From JAWLFY01 sp964462125 (GTDB taxonomy: Bacteria; Planctomycetota; Planctomycetia; Pirellulales; Pirellulaceae): 12,728 bases of DNA. Position 1 is the first letter of the stretch, and each line of letters starts with the position of its first letter. The stretch spans positions 1 through 12,728 of the forward strand of contig CAYWXT010000164.1 in the NCBI GenBank assembly GCA_964462125.1, given 5' to 3'. The position numbers and the translations under genes are program-made. Shown here one piece after another: positions 1-5,628 of this stretch. A model generated the notes under the pieces. The model searched no databases, was not told where the DNA came from, and saw only the letters and a list, made by a program, of their open reading frames with translations.

Positions 1-690
1 CGGCGTGATCATTGGCTGGTGTGGCTGGACGTCCTCGTCGTATCGATTTTTTGGTGGCATCCTGTCGCTTGGAGCGTCCGACGTGCGCGCCGTCTCGCGG
101 CTGAGGAGTGCTGCGACGGATATGTGATGCGCTGGTTCCCCGACAAGTCGAACGTTTACGCGGGAACTCTTCTGAAGGCACTTGACTTTGCGGCAGGCGG
201 TGGACGGTCCCAACCCGCCTTTGCCAATGGTATGGGACAGTTTCGTCACTTTAAATGGAGATTTGAGATGATCTTGAACGGTAAAACGCGGCACAGCGTG
301 ACTCGCGTAGGGATTTTGGTTGCGTTACCGTGCGTGGCAGCGATCCTCTGCACCCCTGCAATTATTGCCAAAGCCGAGGATGCACCTCAGGAAACCCAAG
401 CGGTTGCCGAGTCCAAAGAAGGCCCGGAGGACAAAGTTTTCACGTGCGTATATGCCCTCACGGACTTGCCTGTATGGCGTATCGGGCGAGATGGGGAGAC
501 GAAACAGTTCGACGCCAGCCTCGTAATGGCGCTCGTTGAGTCGCACGTTGATCCGCAGTCATGGAAGGAGAAGGCGGGCATGTCGGTATATCCTGCAAAC
601 CGGTCACTTGTTATCTCACAGACGCGGTCGAATCACCGAAAGATAGCCGATCTTCTCGAACGTTTCCACGGTAAAAATGGACGCAAGTGA
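1..690 (+). CDS. M56/BlaR1-type membrane metallopeptidase, C-terminal part
   Basis: This is the 3' part of a gene that enters from the left; the frame is open from base 1 (229 residues visible). The first residues, RRDHW, followed by a hydrophobic stretch and FWWHPVAW, match the segment that directly follows the HExxH zinc motif in BlaR1/MecR1 (M56) peptidases. AAEECCDGYV carries the conserved Glu and Cys-Asp of the family. Residues about 99-125 form a membrane segment ending near AIIAKAED. The remainder, with DLPVW, FDASLVMALVES and NRSLVISQTRSNHRKIADLL, resembles the short secretin-like domain often attached to planctomycete M56 proteins. In the BlaR1 system the peptidase senses an extracellular signal and triggers cleavage of a BlaI-type repressor; that partner would lie upstream and is not visible. 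A GTG at 19 is only an internal codon. The function is inferred from the family and the signal sensed is unknown. Confidence 0.85.
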   Translation, partial: RRDHWLVWLDVLVVSIFWWHPVAWSVRRARRLAAEECCDGYVMRWFPDKSNVYAGTLLKALDFAAGGGRSQPAFANGMGQFRHFKWRFEMILNGKTRHSVTRVGILVALPCVAAILCTPAIIAKAEDAPQETQAVAESKEGPEDKVFTCVYALTDLPVWRIGRDGETKQFDASLVMALVESHVDPQSWKEKAGMSVYPANRSLVISQTRSNHRKIADLLERFHGKNGRK

Positions 691-856
691 AGCGATAGCC
701 ACCAGACCAAACCTCGCGACGCATGCGCCGGTGACCGCTAGCCGGAATGACGTTTCGGGACTCGGCGGTATCTACCCACGGAGTGGTGCAGGAGGTAAGG
801 TAGGTGGGAGGGATGAACTCCTGTGATCAGTGACACGATTAGGATCGGAAGACGCG

Positions 857-2284
857 ATGCATTTCCCGCCTTTTATACCCTCCCTCTCGCTGCTGCGGGA
901 GTTTTGTGGCTTGGCGCTGCTGATTTTCGCCTGCACTCCGGTGCTGGCAGACGACGCGCAGCGGCCGAATATCCTGTTTCTGCTGACTGACGACCAGCGT
1001 TACGACACGCTTGGGTGCAACGGTAACTCCATTATTCACACGCCCCACCTGGACGCTTTGGCGCGCCGTGGCGTCAGCTTTGACCGCGCCTTTGTCACCA
1101 CGTCGATCTGCGCGCCCAATCGCGCGTGCATCCTGACGGGTCAGTATGCCGCGCGCCACGGGATGTGGTACTTCAACAAGGAGCTGACCGCCGAGCAGCT
1201 GGCACGGACGTATCCGGCGTTGCTGAAGAAACAAGCCGGCTACCGCACCGGCTTCGTCGGTAAATACGGTGTCGGCAAACCGCCGGGCGAAGACGTCTTC
1301 GATTACAACCGGGGATTCGCCGGGCAGGGCAAGTTTTTGCTGGAGCGCGAGGGCCGCCAGCGTCATTTGACCAGCGTGATGGCGGACCAGGCCGTGGAGT
1401 TTCTGAATGGCTGCAGTCAAGAGCAGCCGTTTCACCTCTCCATCAGCTTCAAGGCACCTCACGTCCAGGACAGCCCGAGCGTGAAATCGAATCAGTTCCC
1501 TTACGATTCTTCACCGGCGATCGCCGACCTCTACCGCGACACCTTGATCCCGGTGCCGGCGACGGCCAACGCGTCGTACTTCGAGCGGCTTCCTGATTTC
1601 CTGAAGAATTCCGAAACCCGCGCCCGCTGGGCCGTTCGCTACTGGGGACCCGACCGCACGCAAGAATCGCTCAAGGGCTACTACCGCTTGATCAGCGGTG
1701 TGGACGCGGCGGTGGGTCGAATTATAAAACATCTGAGGGCAGCCGGTTTTGCCGACAACACAGTGATCATTTTTTCGTCGGACAACGGGCAGTTTCTTGG
1801 CGAATATGGATTCGCGGGCAAATGGTACCCGCATGAGCCTTCGATCCGCGTTCCCCTGATCGTCTACGACCCTCGCCTGCCCGAGTCGCGACGGGGGACG
1901 CGCAGCGACGATTTCGCCCTGAGCATCGACATCGCGCCGACGATTCTCGACATGGCCGGCATCCGCCCGCCGGACTCGATGCAGGGGCGCAGCGTGACGC
2001 CGCTGCTGCAGGGCGAAACGCCTGCCGATTGGCGCCAGGAATACTACTATGAACACTACTTTGATCCTCCTTGGGAAGGCATGTACATTCCTCGCAATGA
2101 AGGCATCCGCACAGAGCGTTGGAAGTACATTCAGTACATCGATTCGCAGCCATTGTACGAGGAGTTGTATGACCTGCAGGTCGATCCCGAGGAGACGATC
2201 AATCTGGCGGGTCGCGACGAGCACGGTGAACGGATCGACGAGTTTCGGAAGTCTTTGCGACGCATGCGTGAGGCAGTGAAATGA
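857..2284 (+). CDS. Exported sulfatase (S1 family)
   Basis: A 475-residue sulfatase that hydrolyses sulfate esters, probably on polysaccharides outside the cytoplasm. I chose ATG 857 over an in-frame GTG at 830 because AGGA and GGAA precede it and because it gives a clean signal peptide with a hydrophobic core and cleavage near VLA-DD. Visible family features, numbered from ATG 857, are the metal ligands DD (45-46) in LLTDDQR, the formylglycine motif CAPNR (Cys85) followed by ACILTGQY, the lysine of GKY (136) and the metal ligands DN (309-310) in FSSDNGQ. The C-terminus has the usual GIRTERWKYI and LYDLQVDPEE segment. The histidine normally found two residues after the lysine (GKWH) is a glycine here. 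Overall it looks closest to N-acetylglucosamine-6-sulfatase or iduronate-type enzymes, but the substrate cannot be assigned. It needs a formylglycine-generating enzyme encoded elsewhere. Confidence 0.92.
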   Translation: MHFPPFIPSLSLLREFCGLALLIFACTPVLADDAQRPNILFLLTDDQRYDTLGCNGNSIIHTPHLDALARRGVSFDRAFVTTSICAPNRACILTGQYAARHGMWYFNKELTAEQLARTYPALLKKQAGYRTGFVGKYGVGKPPGEDVFDYNRGFAGQGKFLLEREGRQRHLTSVMADQAVEFLNGCSQEQPFHLSISFKAPHVQDSPSVKSNQFPYDSSPAIADLYRDTLIPVPATANASYFERLPDFLKNSETRARWAVRYWGPDRTQESLKGYYRLISGVDAAVGRIIKHLRAAGFADNTVIIFSSDNGQFLGEYGFAGKWYPHEPSIRVPLIVYDPRLPESRRGTRSDDFALSIDIAPTILDMAGIRPPDSMQGRSVTPLLQGETPADWRQEYYYEHYFDPPWEGMYIPRNEGIRTERWKYIQYIDSQPLYEELYDLQVDPEETINLAGRDEHGERIDEFRKSLRRMREAVK

Positions 2285-2364
2285 ACGACGGCAAGACCAT
2301 CCAGTTCATGATATTGCTGTGGGCCGCGTGCTGCGCTGCGGTCGCCAAGAACGCACCACGTTGA
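2281..2364 (+). pseudogene. Orphan signal-peptide reading frame, possible decapitated gene
   Basis: A 27-codon frame whose ATG overlaps the stop of the upstream sulfatase (ATGA), with GAGG seven bases before the start. The product has a short N-region, a hydrophobic core FMILLWAACCAAVA and a signal-peptidase-like AVA-KN site, then stops after APR. In the sulfatases of this window the mature protein starts with residues of the type RPNILF just after such a signal. The peptide therefore looks like the leader of a following exported enzyme, perhaps another sulfatase, whose body has been lost. A genuine translated small protein is the alternative. The stop codon lies in the loop of a strong hairpin. 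Confidence 0.45.
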
Positions 2365-2380
2365 CCTTCTCCGTGGTGCG
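2352..2380 (+). terminator. Hairpin, likely terminator of the first sulfatase
   Basis: CGCACCACG at 2352-2360 pairs perfectly with CGTGGTGCG at 2372-2380, with an 11-base loop. A moderately T-rich stretch, CTCTCTTTT, follows about ten bases later. The spacing to the T-run is longer than in a classical intrinsic terminator, so the role is plausible rather than certain. Confidence 0.45.
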
Positions 2381-2431
2381 CTGTTGGCTCTCTTTTGCCG
2401 AGCGGCGAATTCGGGATTCAGCCGATTTGGA

Positions 2432-2833
2432 TCAGCGACCGATTCGGAGCGAGAAACCGGGACGGGAAAAGTACAGCCCTGGGCCGTAGGAGCGATAACG
2501 GAGGTAACGGCCGTGTCCGTGACCATGCCCGTAGTAGCTCGGCCACCGCGAGTAGGCGCGGTTGCGGTGAGCTGACCGATGCTCCAAGTGGTCGTGAAAC
2601 GCCTCGTGGTCGAGGTGATCATGGAGCCGTCCGTGCTGGCGGCGCGTCATCGGATAGCGATGGGCCTCGCGGTGCCGAAGATCGCGGTGGTAGGCGCGGT
2701 GTTCCAGATCGTCGTGGTGTCGCGAATGGTTCCAATGGGCTCCGGAATGGCCAAAGTAAAATTGAGCCTGAGCCGGTGCGGCGAACCAGCCGGCACCGAA
2801 CAACGCAAAACTGGCGATGAGTAACGTTTTCAT
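2432..2833 (-). CDS. Small exported histidine-rich repeat protein
   Basis: A 133-residue protein that starts at ATG 2833 with AGGAG close upstream, and runs towards the first sulfatase. The N-terminus is a textbook signal peptide (MKTLLIASFALFGAGWF, cleavage after AQA). The mature chain is very rich in His and Arg, with about 20 histidines. Residues 42-59 and 73-90 each hold two copies of a nine-residue unit with consensus xLxHxAxHR, for example DLEHRAYHR and HLEHRSAHR. The C-terminus is rich in Gly, Tyr and Arg (GHGHGHGRY). Similar small secreted His-rich proteins are common in planctomycetes but have no assigned role. The spaced histidines would allow binding of Zn, Ni or Cu in the periplasm or envelope; this is inference. 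Start, ribosome site and signal peptide agree, so the gene itself is convincing. Confidence 0.8.
   Translation of the reverse strand: MKTLLIASFALFGAGWFAAPAQAQFYFGHSGAHWNHSRHHDDLEHRAYHRDLRHREAHRYPMTRRQHGRLHDHLDHEAFHDHLEHRSAHRNRAYSRWPSYYGHGHGHGRYLRYRSYGPGLYFSRPGFSLRIGR
2564..2710 (-). repeat. Nine-residue His repeats inside the His-rich gene
   Basis: Four nine-residue units lie in two tandem pairs (residues 42-59 and 73-90), separated by 13 residues. Leu stays at position 2, His at positions 4 and 8, and Arg usually at position 9. The two 18-residue blocks agree at about 11 positions, which points to internal duplication. Confidence 0.6.
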
Positions 2834-2947
2834 GACTCCTACCTAGGAGATAAAGGGGGCCGATCGTCCGTCGGAGCCACGACGCTCCTGACTGTCCAAA
2901 AGTTATGGCAGACGGTGTGCCATCGTTTAGGGGAAATGGTCTAAGTT

Positions 2948-2962
2948 GTTTCACAGTGAAAC
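2948..2962. promoter_or_regulatory. Perfect inverted repeat, possible operator
   Basis: GTTTCAC and GTGAAAC are perfect inverted copies around one central base, 115-129 bases upstream of the His-rich gene start. The size and symmetry suit a dimeric regulator. There is no regulator gene next to it, so the role is a guess. Confidence 0.3.
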
Positions 2963-3062
2963 TTTAGGGCGTTTCATCAGGGCTTTTGATGACCCAGACT
3001 CCACGCTCCCGTGCCGTCCCAATGACTCAGGTGTGACATCAAAACGATGTCGCTTACGTGAG

Positions 3063-3094
3063 GGTAACTGGGCGGGACGGTAATTGGGCGGGAC
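3063..3094 (+). repeat. 16-bp tandem repeat upstream of the second sulfatase
   Basis: GGTAACTGGGCGGGAC is followed directly by GGTAATTGGGCGGGAC, two copies with one mismatch. The repeat lies 114 bases before the chosen start of the second sulfatase. The core AACTGGGCG also occurs once after that gene, at 4503-4511. Confidence 0.6.
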
Positions 3095-3207
3095 AGAGCC
3101 GGGTGCCGGCGGGGTTTCTCGAGCATCATTTCCTCCTCGGCCGGCGCCGCTGGTAAACTGGCGTTCCCCCGGCCGATTCCATTCCGCCTATGTTGAGGAG
3201 CTCTTCC

Positions 3208-4479
3208 ATGGTGTTGCGAACGCTGTTTCTCGCGATCGGGATGATGTGGGGTGGCCTCGGCCACGCCAGGGGTCCCAACATCGTGCTGATCATGGCCGAC
3301 GACATCGGCTACGAATGCTTCGGATGTTACGGGAGCGAGCAGTACCAGACACCGCACATCGACGAGCTTGCCGCGCGCGGCATGCGGTTCGATCACTGCT
3401 ATTCGCAGCCGTTGTGCACCCCCAGCCGCGTCAAGATCATGACCGGCCTCTCCAACGCGCGCAACTACTCCGCATTCTCGATCCTGTCGAGGGATCAGCA
3501 GACATTCGGCCACATGCTGCAGCAAGCCGATTACAGGACGTTCGTCGGCGGCAAGTGGCAGCTGCTGGGGGCGGAGCACTATGACGAGCGATTTCGCGGC
3601 AAGGGGAGCTGGCCGAGCGAAGCTGGATTCGACCAGTGTTGCTTGTGGCAGGTGGATAAGCTCGGCGACCGCTACTGGAATCCGCTGCTTTACATCGACG
3701 GTGCCACCAGGCAATTCAGCGAGGACGATTATGGACCCGATGTCGTGACGGACCACATCCTGGAGTTCATGGAAGCGGAGCGGGATAGCCCGTTTTTCGT
3801 TTACTATCCAATGATTCTGGTGCATAGCCCTTTCTTGCCATCCCCGCTCAGCGCGTCGCGAGAGTCCAAAAACCGGCAGAAGAATTTCGAGGATATGGTC
3901 GAGCGGATGGATGAACTGGTGGGGCGAATTGTCGGCAAGACGGAAGAGCTGGGGATCGCCGAAGAGACCCTGATCCTGTTCGTCGGCGACAACGGGACGC
4001 ACAAGTCGATCACCTCGACGCTGCATGGTCGCGAGATCGTCGGCGGCAAGGGGTTGACGACCGACGCGGGGACGCGGGCGGCCATGGTCGCCTATCAACC
4101 GGGCACCGTGCCCGCCGGGCAAACCTGCGATGACTTGGTCGACTTCTCCGACTTCGTTCCGACCCTCCGCGAACTGGCCGGGATGCCGGCACTGCAAGGG
4201 CTCGACGGCGTCAGCTTTGCGCCCCAGTTGCAGGGACAGCGTGGGGTGCCACGGGAATCGATCTTCTGCTACTACAACCCGCGTCCTGAACGTACCGAGC
4301 CGGTGCGGTTCGTCCGTGATCAGCGGTGGAAGCTTTATGGCGACGGCCGGTTCTATGACATCGCTCGTGATCCCCTGGAACAGTCCCCGCTCCAGGGCGA
4401 TCATCCCGCCAAGTCCAAGCTCTCCCAGACGCTGCAAACGATGCCCGCCGAAGGTGCCTCCCTGTTGTCCTTCCCCTAG
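3208..4479 (+). CDS. Exported arylsulfatase-like sulfatase (S1 family)
   Basis: A 423-residue sulfatase. An in-frame ATG exists at 3190, but GAGGAG at 3195-3200 sits seven bases before ATG 3208, which also starts a compact signal peptide ending near GHA-RG. Numbered from 3208, features are the metal ligands DD (31-32) in IMADDIGY, the perfect formylglycine motif CTPSR (Cys70) followed by VKIMTGL, the lysine of GGKW (116), a His in LVHSPF (206), and the metal ligands DN (261-262) in FVGDNGTH, followed by GGKGLTTDAGTRA. The usual histidine after GKW is Gln here (GKWQLLG). The C-terminus, with MPAEGASLLSF, is typical of short planctomycete sulfatases of this type, so the gene looks complete. The substrate is unknown; a sulfated polysaccharide is likely. 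It is only distantly similar to the first sulfatase and is not a recent duplicate. Confidence 0.92.
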   Translation: MVLRTLFLAIGMMWGGLGHARGPNIVLIMADDIGYECFGCYGSEQYQTPHIDELAARGMRFDHCYSQPLCTPSRVKIMTGLSNARNYSAFSILSRDQQTFGHMLQQADYRTFVGGKWQLLGAEHYDERFRGKGSWPSEAGFDQCCLWQVDKLGDRYWNPLLYIDGATRQFSEDDYGPDVVTDHILEFMEAERDSPFFVYYPMILVHSPFLPSPLSASRESKNRQKNFEDMVERMDELVGRIVGKTEELGIAEETLILFVGDNGTHKSITSTLHGREIVGGKGLTTDAGTRAAMVAYQPGTVPAGQTCDDLVDFSDFVPTLRELAGMPALQGLDGVSFAPQLQGQRGVPRESIFCYYNPRPERTEPVRFVRDQRWKLYGDGRFYDIARDPLEQSPLQGDHPAKSKLSQTLQTMPAEGASLLSFP

Positions 4480-4574
4480 TGCGCTGGGGAGGATGGGAGG
4501 GGAACTGGGCGCGGCCGATCGCTCCACGCAAGTTGCGAAAGAAAAGCCGGTAGGGAAGATGCCAGCCGCTGCGC

Positions 4575-4745
4575 GGGTCCGAACAACGGGCAGAATCGAA
4601 CAGCGACCGCCTCGCCGAGGAGGGGATGCGGTTCACCGATTTCTATTCTGTCTACTGCGTGTGCTCGGCGTCGCGGGCGTCGCTGATGACGGGCTGCTAT
4701 CAGCCGCGGTTGAGCATGCCGGGCCACCCGCGTTCGACACAGAAC
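4575..4745 (+). pseudogene. Relic of a third sulfatase carrying the active-site motif
   Basis: One frame reads SDRLAEEGMRFTDFY, then VCSASRASLMTGCYQPR and LSMPG. This is the classic formylglycine region of a planctomycete arylsulfatase (C-S-A-S-R followed by A-x-L-x-T-G-x-Y). The residues before it lack the signal peptide and the first metal-binding Asp pair, although GSEQ-RAESN-SDRLA may be a decayed version of the usual YGS...TPNIDRLA stretch. After about 4745 the similarity ends and the frame runs into the convergent DUF502 gene. Only about 50 codons of a normal 450-500 remain, so this cannot be an active enzyme. The boundaries are approximate. Confidence 0.75.
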
Positions 4746-4791
4746 GCGACGACGAGCCGTGACGACTGGGAATGCGATCTGCGCCGTCTGA

Positions 4792-5460
4792 TCAAGACGT
4801 TTCGCTACGGCACGGAAGATCGGTTCGAAGAGGGCGTTCGGAATTGGCAGATGCGGCGGTCTTGTTCCGGATCAAGGGGTAAGCTTCGCGCCCCAATCGC
4901 TCGAAGATGGCCACGAAGTCCCTGAAGTCGAGTTCGAGCCGCTGGACCTTTTCACCTGGCACAAATCCGATCGTGCCGCTCCAAGGATCGGGTGAACTCG
5001 GGAAATAAACGGTCACGGTTCCGTCTTCAGCACGCTCGATCTCAACAGCGGGACGGTGGACGCCGGCGACTTCCACCATGATCGGCTTCATGCGGTCCCC
5101 GGCAAAGTCGCCACCGATTCCGCCAGCGACTTGATCCTTGTAAATCGAATAGCGAGGAAAAATCATGGTCAGGTGCTTTTCGACTGCACCGCTGATGTTC
5201 CGCCCCAGCGACACCCGTGCGGCGACGCCTGCGGCGAAGCAAGCCAACACAATCAGCGCGATGGCGGCGCCGAAGGTTATCGCGTAACCGTACGTGGTGT
5301 GGATATTCAGCGTGTCTCTGAGAAACAATGCAATCATGTAGACGACGCTTCCGGCTTTCCCCAAAAGCCAGCCCACGACAATCAGCGGGAGCAGAAAAAT
5401 GACCCCGCCGATCGCGGTCGACTTGAGAAAACCGACCGGTCGTTGAAGGTGTCGCCACAT
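4792..5460 (-). CDS. DUF502 family inner-membrane protein
   Basis: A 222-residue protein, ATG at 5460, with AAGGAA about ten bases upstream. Two hydrophobic segments stand out: about residues 17-36 (GGVIFLLPLIVVGWLLG) and 58-83 (the stretch containing AIALIVLACFAAGVAA). The later part contains VYFPSSPDPWSGTIGFVPGEKV, which corresponds to the conserved F-x-P-x-x-P-x-P-x-S-G signature of DUF502, followed by a segment ending in AYPLI. Family members are small membrane proteins of unknown biochemical role, widespread in planctomycetes and plants (where a related protein is called COV1). The last 20 or so residues are hydrophilic and variable. The gene converges on the sulfatase relic, and its 3' end lies close to where that relic stops. 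Confidence 0.9.
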   Translation of the reverse strand: MWRHLQRPVGFLKSTAIGGVIFLLPLIVVGWLLGKAGSVVYMIALFLRDTLNIHTTYGYAITFGAAIALIVLACFAAGVAARVSLGRNISGAVEKHLTMIFPRYSIYKDQVAGGIGGDFAGDRMKPIMVEVAGVHRPAVEIERAEDGTVTVYFPSSPDPWSGTIGFVPGEKVQRLELDFRDFVAIFERLGREAYPLIRNKTAASANSERPLRTDLPCRSETS

Positions 5461-5628
5461 TACCAGAGGTTCCTTGGGAAAGTTATGCGTGGGGGTCAGC
5501 GACGCGGTCGCAAACCCGCACCGCCATTGGGAGAACTTGCTGAGAACGATACATCTTTTCTTCGCCCGCAGACGAAGACCCTTTTGATGACGAAGACTAT
5601 CCGTACGAGCCCCTGCCCTGAGGGGCGA
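5461..5628. other. Intergenic spacer with a short acidic reading-frame remnant
   Basis: This spacer separates the end of the metallo-beta-lactamase-fold gene from the start of the DUF502 gene, both on the minus strand, and should hold the DUF502 promoter. On the plus strand, a 25-codon open stretch (5544-5621) reads as an acidic, Tyr/Pro-rich tail (ADEDPFDDEDYPYEPLP) before TGA, with no start. A weak CCCCT/AGGGG hairpin lies at 5610-5625. Confidence 0.3.

Larger units (their letters stand above)
2834..3207. other. Divergent intergenic region with several small symmetric elements
   Basis: This stretch of about 370 bases separates the start of the His-rich gene (minus) from the second sulfatase (plus), so it should hold both promoters. 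It contains CTCCTA-CC-TAGGAG (2836-2849), which overlaps the ribosome site of the His-rich gene; GTTTCAC-A-GTGAAAC (2948-2962); GACATC-AAAAC-GATGTC (3035-3051); and a 16-bp tandem repeat (3063-3094). I cannot identify a clear sigma-70 promoter on either strand. Confidence 0.5.

Noticed and set aside
830..856. Upstream GTG start for the first sulfatase
   Set aside because: It would add nine polar residues before the signal peptide; ATG 857 has the better ribosome site and signal.
4503..4511. Copy of AACTGGGCG after the second sulfatase that also occurs in the tandem repeat before it
   Set aside because: Nine shared bases are too few to claim flanking direct repeats of a transposed segment.
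2977..4527. Long minus-strand reading frame (516 codons) opposite the second sulfatase
   Set aside because: It is antisense to a gene with perfect sulfatase motifs, has no recognisable domain, and long antisense frames are common in GC-rich coding DNA.
5610..5625. CCCCT/AGGGG hairpin after the metallo-beta-lactamase-fold gene as a terminator
   Set aside because: Five-pair stem without a T-run on the minus strand; too weak to call.
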